Shown piece by piece: positions 16,356 through 24,807 of a stretch of 37,420 nt of DNA. Position 1 is the first letter of the stretch. Each line of letters begins with the position of its first letter. The stretch comes from an uncultured delta proteobacterium (GTDB lineage Bacteria; Myxococcota_A; Polyangia; Polyangiales; Polyangiaceae): assembly GCA_903892415.1 (NCBI GenBank), contig CAITIQ010000613.1, positions 1 to 37,420 of the forward strand, in the 5' to 3' direction. Position numbers and translations under genes: made by a program. The notes beneath the pieces were generated by a model. The model was given only the letters and a program-made list of their open reading frames with translations. It was not told the origin of the DNA and made no database searches.

Positions 16356-17441
16356 TCATGGCACAGGAAACGTCGAGGCTACGACACAGAACCCGTTTGC
16401 GGTACGCACTGTCAGGCCGCCGTAGCCCGCCGTCCATACGCTGTCGAAGCGCGCATCAACATCCTCCGCCGTCAACCCCTTGGGCAGTGCTTCATCGACG
16501 AGTTCGCGGCCATCAAAGTGAGCAACGAGTTCGTCCCGTGTGATCCATATATCGTCGTCGGCACGGCGCGATGCGCGCACACCAGCGAGCGGCGAGTCGC
16601 CGTCGGAAGCGTCGATCTCGCGGTCGAACTTGAGCGCATAGCCGTAATAAAGGGTAGAGCCGCTTCCGTCCCTGAACTGCACCGCGTCGCTAACGAGGGC
16701 ATCGGTACCGCCCACCGGGATGAACAGGTCTTCCTCGGGAAAGTACGCCATGGTCGCGCCATAGTTGCTCGTTGCAGCGCGGAACGGCCCCGCGCCACGC
16801 ACCCGCGCGACATCGTGCTCGATCACTGTTCCGCTTCTCAGCACCGTGGGCTGTGTCGCGATCACTCGCCACGAGGTGCCATCGAAGACGCGGACCTCGT
16901 AGTCGCCCCCGATCCACACGTCCCCATCGCAACCCACGCCGCCATCCGGCACGCTGGACTCGAAACCAGCGTCGAGCGTCTCCCACGCTGCGTCATCGGG
17001 TTTGCGCGCCACGAGCCCAGCAGCGCCAACAGCCCAGGTGACGCCGGGGCATCGCCAAGCGTCGATTACGCCGACAAGGGGCTCTTTCTCAACCATGCCG
17101 TTCGGAAGCAGGTGGAACAGCTCGTTGAACGCTACGACGTAAGCCTCCACAGCAGATACGGCGGCAACACGGTTTGGGTGGACCTCAGTTGGCAGTTGCC
17201 ACTGCGGGAGGTCCTCACAGAGCTCAGCAAAAGCGTAGGGCTCCTTGTCATCTGCCAGCTCGGCTGGAGAGAAGGTGTTAGCGATACCGCCTACCCCACC
17301 GAGACCGCCGAGACCGCCGCCTCCAGCCGCGAGACCCGCTCCCCCCTGACCTTGCGCGTCTGCATCATTCCCGCACGCAGCGGAAGCACACGGAAACGCG
17401 ACGATAGCCAAGAGGACGCCAGGCCACCGGAGCGGGTTCAC
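16356..17441 (-). CDS. Hypothetical lipoprotein
   Basis: From the GTG at 17441 the product (361 residues) starts with a classic lipoprotein signal, hydrophobic PGVLLAIVAFPCASAACG, with the lipidated Cys in SAAC, then a Gly/Ala linker. The frame also opens at 17528, but that start places 29 non-hydrophobic residues before the signal. The mature part has short strand repeats such as GDVWIGGDYEVRVFDGTSW, DDDIWITRDELVAHFDG and DSVWTAGYGGLTVRTANG, suggesting a beta-propeller of about four to six blades. No enzyme motif. It precedes cbiX by 17 bp and may be co-transcribed with it. Confidence 0.82.
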   Translation of the reverse strand: MNPLRWPGVLLAIVAFPCASAACGNDADAQGQGGAGLAAGGGGLGGLGGVGGIANTFSPAELADDKEPYAFAELCEDLPQWQLPTEVHPNRVAAVSAVEAYVVAFNELFHLLPNGMVEKEPLVGVIDAWRCPGVTWAVGAAGLVARKPDDAAWETLDAGFESSVPDGGVGCDGDVWIGGDYEVRVFDGTSWRVIATQPTVLRSGTVIEHDVARVRGAGPFRAATSNYGATMAYFPEEDLFIPVGGTDALVSDAVQFRDGSGSTLYYGYALKFDREIDASDGDSPLAGVRASRRADDDIWITRDELVAHFDGRELVDEALPKGLTAEDVDARFDSVWTAGYGGLTVRTANGFCVVASTFPVP

Positions 17442-17583
17442 ACGGGTGTTCTGCCCCGGACCGGCGCGGTACGCAACTTGATGGCGCTTGAAACTGCGCC
17501 AGCGGCCGCTCGAGGTTGGTGCATGCACTTCTTTACTTCACAAACAAGCGACTTGCGCGTGCCGTGCTTAGCTTTGCAGCGCA

Positions 17584-18225
17584 ATGAGAGGACGCCGCAT
17601 GTTGATCGGGTTGTTCGTGGCTTCGGCAGCAGGGCTCGCCGCCTGGGTAGGCGCTGGGTTTTGGTTCAAACGCGGGGTGGAAGAGCCGAGCTATAGCGTG
17701 CTTTCGAACGACGGGGACGTGGAGGTCCGCAAGTACGCCCCGCAGATCGTAGCAACCACCGAGGTCGAGGGGGACCGTGAGGCCGCCCTGAACGAGGGCT
17801 TTCGTCGGCTCGCTGGCTACATCTTCGGCAAGAACCGCAGCAAGACGAAGATCGCCATGACCGCGCCGGTCTCGAGCACGCCCTCCGAGAAGATCGCCAT
17901 GACCGCGCCGGTCGCAGCAACAGCGCTGGAAGAAGGTAAATTCCGCGTCACCTTCACCATGCCGCCCGGCTACACCATGGACACGTTGCCCGAGCCCGAG
18001 GATGAACGCGTACAGCTCGTCGTACAGCCGGCGCAAGAGGTCGCCGTGCTGCGCTTCTCAGGTTGGGCCCGAGGCCCCGTGGTGCAAGAGCGCACGACGG
18101 ACCTGTTGGAGTGGGTCAAGCGACATGATCGCCCAGCGCTGGGCGCGCCAACGCTCGCGCAATATGATCCGCCGTTCACCATGCCCTTGATGCGGCGGAA
18201 CGAGATCTGGGTCGCTCTGCAATAG
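17584..18225 (+). CDS. SOUL haem-binding family protein with N-terminal membrane anchor
   Basis: A 213-residue SOUL/HBP-family protein, expected to bind haem or a related tetrapyrrole. It begins with basic residues and a hydrophobic helix (LIGLFVASAAGLAAWVGAGF), so it is anchored with the domain outside the cytoplasm. SOUL landmarks: YSVLSNDGDVEVRKYAPQIV, EGFRRLAGYIFGKN, the duplicated KIAMTAPV motif, FRVTFTMPPGYTMDTLPEP, and the end motif AQYDPPFTMPLMRRNEIW. A second start at 17599 has GAGAGG 8 nt upstream and may be the true one. It stands 142 bp from the divergent lipoprotein start at 17441 and is convergent with the metzincin gene (18 bp). Confidence 0.92.
   Translation: MRGRRMLIGLFVASAAGLAAWVGAGFWFKRGVEEPSYSVLSNDGDVEVRKYAPQIVATTEVEGDREAALNEGFRRLAGYIFGKNRSKTKIAMTAPVSSTPSEKIAMTAPVAATALEEGKFRVTFTMPPGYTMDTLPEPEDERVQLVVQPAQEVAVLRFSGWARGPVVQERTTDLLEWVKRHDRPALGAPTLAQYDPPFTMPLMRRNEIWVALQ
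17847..17913. repeat. 25-bp exact direct repeat within the SOUL gene
   Basis: The 25 bases at 17847-17871 recur without change at 17889-17913 (42-bp offset). They encode the paired KIAMTAPV motifs. Two such motifs are usual for the family, but exact nucleotide identity is more than selection on the protein requires and points to a recent 42-bp duplication or conversion. Confidence 0.85.
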
Positions 18226-18243
18226 CCAGCCGACCTTCATCCG

Positions 18244-19680
18244 CTAGCGCAAATGCTCGCGCACGGCTCGGTCCTTCGTTGGAACGACTTGTCGCGCGTG
18301 CTCTTTCCCGAGCGCGGATACGACACCGAGCAGGACGGAGCGCGGGGCGTCGCTGCTCGCCAGTGCGACGATCGCGGTGCGCTCCTCGGGTGTGGGGTTC
18401 GTGAGCCCCTCCAAAGCCCGACGGCGAATGGCCGGAGAAACGCTGGGGTCTTGCGCCAACCCGAGCATTGTCGCGCGATCCGCTTGCTCGAGAACAGGCA
18501 AGGGTCCTTCGCAGAGGTGACCAATCGTGAAGGCAGCTTTGCTCGTTACCCGTCCGCGCCAGCCCGCATAGGCTTGCTTGCGAGTGTGCTTGGCCGACGA
18601 GTCAGGGTTGGCGCTGCCCTCGTCCCGATAGAGCGTGCTGCCTTGGATCAAGCGCTCTTGCGAAGGAGACAAGCTGCGCGCCGCACCATCGAGAACGGCG
18701 GGGAACATAAGATTCGGTTCGACGCAGCCGCAGCTTTCCATCGTGTCGCAATCCCCGGGAAAATTCGGACAATCCTCGGTGTCGTCGAAGGCGTCGACTA
18801 CCTCGAAGAATCCTTCCTCGCTGTGAAAGAGACCCGCGAAGTGACCCAATTCATGGCGCAACACGATCGCGTCGTAACTCGCGTCTTCGGAGACTCGAAA
18901 GGTGAGCACGTCTGCGTGCATTCCCTGCAGCGCAATCCCCGGTAGAGGCGAGACGCCGAGCAGGCTTCCGTCGTCGCTCAGGTCCGGACCGAACCCGGTG
19001 TTGACGAGGACACTTACCGAGGGCGTGCGCAGGATGTTCCATGGCCGTGGCGTCAGGCGCCTAATTTCCTCTCGGCTGTCGACAATCAAGGCCTCGTCCG
19101 GAAGCCCAATGAACGTCACTTGCCCGAGCGAAAGGCCCGCGAAGTCCTCCATCACGAGCGCGAGAACTTCCTCAACGTGCCCTCGATCGATCTCGCTTGC
19201 GAGCAGCACATTGAAGTCGATGAAGCCGCCGGTGAATTCTCCTTCACGGATGATCGCGTAGGCCTCGCCCACGCTGGCGTCCTCTCCCACTCGAAGCTCG
19301 AGAGCATCCTCTGCGCCGTCGGGCGAATCTCCGATGCCGGAAGGTACCGTGAAGCGGCTGGTGCCGTCGTCGTCGTAGACGATCGCTATACTAGCCTCAC
19401 CGCCCGAAACGATATCGTCGTCGAGAACCAACGGCTTGCCGGCTGCGGAGAGGTCCACATCCGCTTTTTCGGCCCACATGAAGAAAGTGATGCCCAGCAT
19501 GTCGGAGGAGCGCTCGATACGACTCGGAGTCGACTCCAGATCCGCGAGCGGCACGACGCGAAGTTGCGTGGTTCCCCCGGGAAACTTGATGATCTCCTCG
19601 GCTGGCAGCGGCTCCTCGCAAGCGAAGGGCAAGGCGATCGAGAGGAGCGCGATGGGAGTCAGCAACATCCTCGTAACCAA
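18244..19680 (-). CDS. Metzincin-type zinc metalloprotease lipoprotein
   Basis: A 478-residue lipoprotein. The signal MLLTPIALLSIALPFAC has the lipid Cys at about 21. The central domain carries the extended zinc motif HELGHFAGLFH (276-286: His276, Glu277, His280, His286) and, about 40 residues on, Met325 in EPNLMFP as a likely Met-turn, which together define a metzincin. Four Cys between them (CPNF, CDT, CGC) may clamp the site. The C-terminal 100 residues (RATMLGLAQDPSVSPAIRRR, ERTAIVALASS, SVLLGVVSALG) look like HEAT-type helical repeats. The start is taken as TTG 19680, which adds MVTR before the hydrophobic core; the ATG at 19668 is the alternative. It follows the oxidase operon on the same strand by 110 bp, with no obvious functional tie. 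Confidence 0.88.
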   Translation of the reverse strand: MVTRMLLTPIALLSIALPFACEEPLPAEEIIKFPGGTTQLRVVPLADLESTPSRIERSSDMLGITFFMWAEKADVDLSAAGKPLVLDDDIVSGGEASIAIVYDDDGTSRFTVPSGIGDSPDGAEDALELRVGEDASVGEAYAIIREGEFTGGFIDFNVLLASEIDRGHVEEVLALVMEDFAGLSLGQVTFIGLPDEALIVDSREEIRRLTPRPWNILRTPSVSVLVNTGFGPDLSDDGSLLGVSPLPGIALQGMHADVLTFRVSEDASYDAIVLRHELGHFAGLFHSEEGFFEVVDAFDDTEDCPNFPGDCDTMESCGCVEPNLMFPAVLDGAARSLSPSQERLIQGSTLYRDEGSANPDSSAKHTRKQAYAGWRGRVTSKAAFTIGHLCEGPLPVLEQADRATMLGLAQDPSVSPAIRRRALEGLTNPTPEERTAIVALASSDAPRSVLLGVVSALGKEHARQVVPTKDRAVREHLR

Positions 19681-19790
19681 CCAGTCGCGGCCGAACCAAA
19701 ACCCACCTCTTCGTTGGCACGCCCACGCGGGCGCGCGAGGGAGTTTAGCGCTCGGAAGGTGCGTTGCTCGCAGGAAAGCGCGGACTCAGC

Positions 19791-20876
19791 TCACGAATTG
19801 CGAGCCAGCCCTGCACGGACTTGCCGCGCAATCCAGACGACCGCCCCAACAGCGATCACGGCAAACACTAGGAAGACCACGAGACCAGACGTCGTCGCGA
19901 CCCGCGAGTGACGCGCCAGTGCCTCGGCAGAGCCGAGTGTAGCGGCGCGCACAGCTTCCCTCGCGGAGAGAATCCCCCACCAAAAGGCGACAAGCCCGAC
20001 GCTCCCGAGCCGCAGCCCCCAAGGTGAGCCGCCAGCACCTCGCCACGCAAAGACCCAGGTAACAAGCTGGAGCAGAGCGCCAAGCGCGCCCACAGCGAGC
20101 CACAGCTGAATAGCGCCGCTGACCTCCGTGGTCGGTGGGTGGAACAAGGCCCAACGGCCTTGAAGGATTGGCGACGCGAGCGCGACCACTCCAAGCAGCG
20201 AAAGTACGGCCGCTGGAGCGAGCACCCGAGCATGGCCGGGTGCGGCGGAAGCATCCACGCCACTCGCGCCTGCCTTCAATTGTCGCAGCAGCAAGTGCGC
20301 CGAAGTCGGGATCGCCGCGAGCACCCAGAAGCCGAAGCGAGCGAAGACCGAAGGGTCGCGGTAGACCATCGATCCCTTGGCGTAGTGGTCGACCCATGCG
20401 GCGCGGTCGAGCGAAAGCAGGTGGTTCTCGACCCACGACCAACCCACGAACATGATCGCCCCCGCAATGGCGACGGCTACAGCGGCCGACAACCGTGGAG
20501 CGACGGACTTCGCCTTGAGGACGTACAGCAAGTAGAACGCCACGATCAACACCGGGAGGATCGCCATCCAACGGTGAAAGAGCAGCAGGTTCGCCGTGTA
20601 AAACGCCTCCTGATACAGGATCTGCACGAACAGGAGCGGAGCGATTCCGGCCGTGATCGCCGCTGAGAGGGCGAACGGCAACCAATCGATCAGCACCGTG
20701 GTGATCGGACCGGCTTTCGTCCCACGCAGAAGCCCGCGCACCTTCGCCGCGGCGACGGTCAACACTCCCGCGAGGACGTAGGACATGAACACCGCGTGAA
20801 GCAGCAACGTCGCCACGTACAGCACCACGTAGCCAACGGTGGGCCACGGGAGCGAGAAGGGGTAGACGGAGCTCAT
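19791..20876 (-). CDS. Membrane subunit II of a cytochrome bd-like oxidase
   Basis: A 361-residue integral membrane protein with about eight to nine hydrophobic helices (for example YVVLYVATLLLHAVFMSYVLA, WMAILPVLIVAFYLLYVL, VAVAIAGAIMFVGWSW, SGLVVFLVFAVIAVGAVVW). Its start overlaps the stop of the haem-c-tailed CydA-like gene by ATGA (20873-20876), so the two are translationally coupled, as expected for two oxidase subunits. Sequence likeness to ordinary CydB is weak by eye; His residues near helix ends (LLLHAVF, LLFHRW, TSAHLLL) could ligate or stabilise haem. The assignment rests mainly on the operon and topology. It could instead be a specialised partner subunit unrelated to CydB. Confidence 0.75.
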   Translation of the reverse strand: MSSVYPFSLPWPTVGYVVLYVATLLLHAVFMSYVLAGVLTVAAAKVRGLLRGTKAGPITTVLIDWLPFALSAAITAGIAPLLFVQILYQEAFYTANLLLFHRWMAILPVLIVAFYLLYVLKAKSVAPRLSAAVAVAIAGAIMFVGWSWVENHLLSLDRAAWVDHYAKGSMVYRDPSVFARFGFWVLAAIPTSAHLLLRQLKAGASGVDASAAPGHARVLAPAAVLSLLGVVALASPILQGRWALFHPPTTEVSGAIQLWLAVGALGALLQLVTWVFAWRGAGGSPWGLRLGSVGLVAFWWGILSAREAVRAATLGSAEALARHSRVATTSGLVVFLVFAVIAVGAVVWIARQVRAGLARNS

Positions 20877-22288
20877 CGTGCCTCCGTAGCGAGCAGCGGG
20901 CGAGGTTCGCTCGCGGGTCGTGGACCAGCCTCTTCGAGCCAGCGCTCAATCTCCGCCAAGACCTTTGGGTCGTGCGACTCGGGAAAGTTGGGCGGTCGCT
21001 TTGCGTGTTCCCAGCGTACGAGCTGTACCAGCGCCTCCAGCTCCTCGGCCGTCCCGGCAAAGGGCGGCATGAAGCCCTTGGTCCACTGCAGCTTCGCCAC
21101 GTTCATTCGCTGCTGCTCAATGGTCCACGAGCCCATCAGGTGCTCGAGCGCGTTGACGCCCGCCATGGTGTGGCAAATCCCGCATTGGTTGCGGAAGGTG
21201 CGCGCGCCCAACGTCAACTGAGCTGTTGGGTAGGGCTCGAGCAGTGGGTACGGATCTCGCGTGGTGCAACCGACTTTCCGAAGGTGCTCCACCTCGTCCT
21301 CGCCGATCGCGTTCGAGTAGAGCACCTCGCGAATGGTGTACGGCTTGCGAGCTCCTTCACGTACGAACTCACCGCCCGCCGACGCTCCGAAAGCAAGAGC
21401 GAGTAACAGCGTTGCTGTCGCGCCATTGATCGTCAGGCGCTGCTTCCACAAGCCGACGACGACATATCCGCCGATCAAAGCGCTGGCTCCGACGGCCAGG
21501 TTGAGAAACATCGTCATGGCGATGCTGCCGCCCATCACCCAGCCGCGACTGTCTTCCGGCAGCGCAGCCAAGAACCACAAGCCGATGACCGGCATCGCGA
21601 GAATCGGCAACATGAAGCGTGCGGCGTGATGGATGAGCCTGGTGCGGGTCTCGCGCTCGAGCGACGTCATGGTGTTGACGACCACCGCCGCCACGAGCCC
21701 AGCGATCACCATGCAAGCAATCGTCCGATACAGCAGCGATGGCCAGAAGGTCTGATTGAAGAAGCCGACCCAAAGGCTCCTGGTTTGAACCCAATCCCCA
21801 GGCGTTAGCTGCCACGAGAGAATGCCGTTGATCCAGAAGAGCGAGCCGTAACCACTGACGCTGTAGATCAGCAGCAGCGTCAGCCGCGCTCGATCCGAGA
21901 GCAGCTTGCCCCAACGATAGAAGGCGTAGCCGGCGATCACCTCAACCCAGAAGAAGAGCCACTCGGTTGCCCATACCCAATGAAAAACATCGACCATTTG
22001 GCCGATCGTGGTGGGCGATATCTGAATGCTGGTGAACCACATGGCGACGCCGGTGAGGGCGCCGGTAACGAAGGAAACGAGGATCAAATACTTGAAGTAG
22101 GAGTCGAGCACCTCGCGCGCGCGGGGCTCTCGACCTGTCATCGCCAGCCATTGGAAGTAAGCCATGAGCATGCCCCCACCGATCGCGAACTGCGCGAGGA
22201 AGACGTGGAAGATGCCCAGGCCCCCGATCACCATGCCCTTCATGGCAGGACCGAAATCGTTGACGGGATAGGTCGTGAGGAAGCTCAT
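20873..22288 (-). CDS. Cytochrome bd-type oxidase subunit I-like protein with C-terminal cytochrome c domain
   Basis: A 471-residue protein. About residues 1-320 hold eight or so membrane helices in the pattern of CydA: GLGIFHVFLAQFAIGGGML (His28 as a candidate high-spin haem ligand), DVFHWVWATEWLFFWVEVIAGYAF with acidic residues in a helix, and SGYGSLFWINGILSWQLTPG. The GRQPW quinol-loop motif of quinol-oxidising bd enzymes is absent. After about residue 340 comes a soluble domain with haem c site CGICH (369-373) and candidate axial Met407 in GFMPPFAGT. This arrangement matches what has been described as cytochrome-c-containing members of the bd superfamily (the OR-C type), which may take electrons from cytochrome c rather than quinol. 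Coupled by ATGA to the next gene. Confidence 0.82.
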   Translation of the reverse strand: MSFLTTYPVNDFGPAMKGMVIGGLGIFHVFLAQFAIGGGMLMAYFQWLAMTGREPRAREVLDSYFKYLILVSFVTGALTGVAMWFTSIQISPTTIGQMVDVFHWVWATEWLFFWVEVIAGYAFYRWGKLLSDRARLTLLLIYSVSGYGSLFWINGILSWQLTPGDWVQTRSLWVGFFNQTFWPSLLYRTIACMVIAGLVAAVVVNTMTSLERETRTRLIHHAARFMLPILAMPVIGLWFLAALPEDSRGWVMGGSIAMTMFLNLAVGASALIGGYVVVGLWKQRLTINGATATLLLALAFGASAGGEFVREGARKPYTIREVLYSNAIGEDEVEHLRKVGCTTRDPYPLLEPYPTAQLTLGARTFRNQCGICHTMAGVNALEHLMGSWTIEQQRMNVAKLQWTKGFMPPFAGTAEELEALVQLVRWEHAKRPPNFPESHDPKVLAEIERWLEEAGPRPASEPRPLLATEAR

Positions 22289-22463
22289 GGTTACTCGGAA
22301 ACGGAGCGAAACGTTCTGATCAGGGTGGACGGCGTTTGAAACATCGCGAGGTTCCCCGAAAGTGTTCCGCTTGCACTGCTAGAGGGCCAAGATGATCGTG
22401 TTTCCAGAGGGGAGCACGAATGGTGCCAACTCAAGGGGTGTCTCAGTAGCGCCGACCCAAGCT

Positions 22464-23810
22464 TCAACCGCCAGGCAGCGTCGCCCGCTGTAGCGGGGAA
22501 GGCCGGCCGGCGCCCCTCGGCTCGTCGGGGTCGGGCTCTTCACTCAGCGCAACCATGTACACGTAGCCGTCGGGAGCTTGTGCCCATGCGCTCGGAAAGG
22601 GGACGTGACCAACGTGCCAACCCGCGGGGTCACCATCGATCGTCGAGGCGCGCATGAAGCCGACGATCGCGTCGCCCCAAACGACCACGTCGTTCCACAG
22701 CCCGAGATACGGGTCCTTCTCGTTCGGCTCGTAGATCCACCCCACGTAGACGCTGCGCCGATTCGTCGGCACGGCCGCTTCATCTTCCAGCACGAACGGC
22801 GAGCTGTTGCTGCGATCGTAGTAGACGAACGGATCGCTGTAGAGCGCGCAATCCGGAGCGTTGCCGTGCACATCGAGCTCGCACGGACCTTCGACCACCG
22901 GCCAACCGAGGTTCTGGCCAGGGGCCGCGATCACGTTGACCTCTTCGATGTCGTCCAAGCCGACGTCACCGAAGAACCAGCGCCCTTCGTGGTAGACGCC
23001 CTGCCACGGTGAGCGCAGCCCTTTGGCGACGATCGCAGGGTCAGCGGAGGGCGAATAAAGCTCGGCTCCTGGAACAGGCTGATAGCCGCCCACTCCCGGC
23101 TCGAGCGACGGGATGATTCGAATCAGCGCGCCCAGCAGCGAGGTTTCGTCTTGGGAGACCTCTGCGGTTGGGTCCGCAGCCTTCGGGTTAGCGATGCCTT
23201 TATCTCCGACCAAGAGCCACATCGCGCCCACTTCGTCGAAGCCCATCGAGGTGATGTTGTGCCAGCGAGGCGAGGTGGGGACCTCCAGATCGAGGATCAC
23301 CACCGCGCTCTCGATGGTCCCGACCGGGTCTTCGCGATCGAGCGCGTAGCGCCGAACGACGACGTGATTCTTCGCGAGGTTGAGCGCGAGGTAGAAGTAG
23401 CCGTTACTAGCGAAATCAGGGTCTAACGCGAGGGCGAGCAGCCCCGCATCGTATTCGGCGTACACGTCGTCGAGCGCTGCGCGAAACAGCACTTCGGCAC
23501 CTTCCGAGTTGAGCTGCGCAAGCTCGATGCCGCCCAATAGATCACAAACCATGAACTCGCTCGAACCGTCGGGCGCAAAAGCTAGATCGGTGATGTAGGA
23601 GAGCTCGGTGTCGAAGGGGACTGGCTCGAAGGTGAGCGCGAGCTGCTCGAGCGGCCCGCCGCCTGCTCCGCCTGCAGCCCCCGCTCCACCTGCGGCACCA
23701 CCACCCCCAGCTGCACCGGCTCCAGCATCATCACCGCAGCCCGTCGCGAGCGCGGCGACGAGGAAAGCGAAGGTCGAACCGGCACGAAGGCCCAAGCGAA
23801 GGTTGTTCAT
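22464..23810 (-). CDS. Glucose/sorbosone dehydrogenase-type (PQQ) beta-propeller lipoprotein
   Basis: A 448-residue exported quinoprotein-dehydrogenase-like protein. Lipoprotein signal FLVAALATGC, then a Gly/Ala linker to about 55. The rest follows the GSDH fold: ITDLAFAPDGSSEFMVCD, GLLALALDPDFASNGYFYLAL, WHNITSMGFDEVGAMWLLVGDKG (the His-Asn of the active-site HN motif), GLRSPWQGVYHEGRWFFGDVGLDDIEEVNVI in sections, and NLGWPVVEG. Such enzymes oxidise sugars or alcohols in the periplasm using PQQ. The ATG at 23810 overlaps the stop of the dihaem cytochrome gene (ATGA), which selects it over the start at 23825. Substrate unknown. No PQQ biosynthesis genes are in the window. Confidence 0.87.
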   Translation of the reverse strand: MNNLRLGLRAGSTFAFLVAALATGCGDDAGAGAAGGGGAAGGAGAAGGAGGGPLEQLALTFEPVPFDTELSYITDLAFAPDGSSEFMVCDLLGGIELAQLNSEGAEVLFRAALDDVYAEYDAGLLALALDPDFASNGYFYLALNLAKNHVVVRRYALDREDPVGTIESAVVILDLEVPTSPRWHNITSMGFDEVGAMWLLVGDKGIANPKAADPTAEVSQDETSLLGALIRIIPSLEPGVGGYQPVPGAELYSPSADPAIVAKGLRSPWQGVYHEGRWFFGDVGLDDIEEVNVIAAPGQNLGWPVVEGPCELDVHGNAPDCALYSDPFVYYDRSNSSPFVLEDEAAVPTNRRSVYVGWIYEPNEKDPYLGLWNDVVVWGDAIVGFMRASTIDGDPAGWHVGHVPFPSAWAQAPDGYVYMVALSEEPDPDEPRGAGRPSPLQRATLPGG

Positions 23811-24781
23811 AGTCCGTTGATCCAAGCGCGGAGGACGGGCTCGGCGGCAGGATCGACCCGCGTTAAACCGAGCGGAGGCATGGCTTTGAATGGCCCGTCA
23901 TAGTCGGGCTCGGGCGCGTGTACGACGCCAATGAACAGGACGCTCTCCTCGGGCTCGCCTGCCACTACGCGGATCCCCTCGGCGGTCTCGGCCTCGGTTT
24001 CTACGCCGACGGTCTCAGCCACCGCATCCTTGGGGAACAGGCTGAACGCCGAGTTGGTTGCGTCGCCGCCGGTGTGGCACGTCACGCAGTTGCCGATGAA
24101 GTACTCGAACGCCGCCGTTTCTGCAGCGAAGCGTCCAGCAACGGGATCGAGCGCTGGTGGGGAAGCGAAGAGCTCGCTCGCTGCGAGCGCTTCGTTCGTC
24201 TGGAAGGGGCCAACACCGAGCACTGGCGTACCAACGGTCTCCTCGCTCGTCTCGTGACAAGTTCGACAGTCGAGCCGCGCGGGAATCACATGGTCGGTCA
24301 AATCCGGCAAGACCACCGGCTCAAAAGGCCAGTTGCCCTCGAGCAGCTCAGCCTCGAGGCCGTCCTCACGCCATCGATAGACTGCGTACTCCCAGCCTGC
24401 GTCTCGCCGAAACAGCAGCCGGGTCTCGATCGGCGCGCCCTCGAAAACGAAGCTCTTCAACAAGACGGTGCCGACCGGGAAGGACCACACGGGAGGGCTC
24501 GGATCGATCTGCGCGCCCGGAGGGAGGTACACGAGCCGCTCTTTCTCCAGGCCGTTGCTGAAGAGCGGAAACCGCGGCTCGTATGGCGTCAGCCCCAACG
24601 CCGGAGCGCGCAGCGCAACGTCAGTGAAGGCGCCTACCTCCGAGAGCAGTAACGGCAGCGGCTGCTCGACGTCGTCGAACCAGCGCGGCTCGGGCGGAGG
24701 CGGCGCCGACGTCGTGGACGTGTCCGCATCTCCGCAGCCGGGAACAAGCGAGACGATCACGCAAAGAGAGATGAGACGCAT
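23807..24781 (-). CDS. Dihaem cytochrome c lipoprotein (HNE_0200/TIGR03806-like)
   Basis: A 324-residue lipoprotein (lipobox VPGC, Cys16) with two c-type haem sites, CRTCH (172-176) and CVTCH (232-236). The domain before the haems has the landmarks of the HNE_0200-like family: LSEVGAF, the segment Y-x-PRFPLFSNGLEKER, YLPPGAQI, WSFPVGTVLLKSFVF and IETRLLFRRD. From memory, members of this family are found fused or next to quinoprotein sugar dehydrogenases, and that is the arrangement here: the dehydrogenase gene starts inside this gene's stop (ATGA). Likely the direct electron acceptor of that enzyme. The C-terminus (FKAMPPLGLTRVDP) resembles a cytochrome c Met-ligand loop. It lies 26 bp downstream of the Cys-rich lipoprotein gene. 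Confidence 0.85.
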   Translation of the reverse strand: MRLISLCVIVSLVPGCGDADTSTTSAPPPPEPRWFDDVEQPLPLLLSEVGAFTDVALRAPALGLTPYEPRFPLFSNGLEKERLVYLPPGAQIDPSPPVWSFPVGTVLLKSFVFEGAPIETRLLFRRDAGWEYAVYRWREDGLEAELLEGNWPFEPVVLPDLTDHVIPARLDCRTCHETSEETVGTPVLGVGPFQTNEALAASELFASPPALDPVAGRFAAETAAFEYFIGNCVTCHTGGDATNSAFSLFPKDAVAETVGVETEAETAEGIRVVAGEPEESVLFIGVVHAPEPDYDGPFKAMPPLGLTRVDPAAEPVLRAWINGL

Positions 24782-24807
24782 CGAGCGCCGAGGCTAGCGC
24801 AGCGCAG

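Noticed and set aside
16299..17696. 465-codon plus-strand frame
   Set aside because: Antisense of the cbiX and lipoprotein genes, which have clear motifs and signal peptide on the minus strand.
19786..21060. 424-codon minus-strand frame
   Set aside because: Arg/Ser-rich shadow of the oxidase subunit II gene in another frame; it spans the ATGA junction and has no domain.
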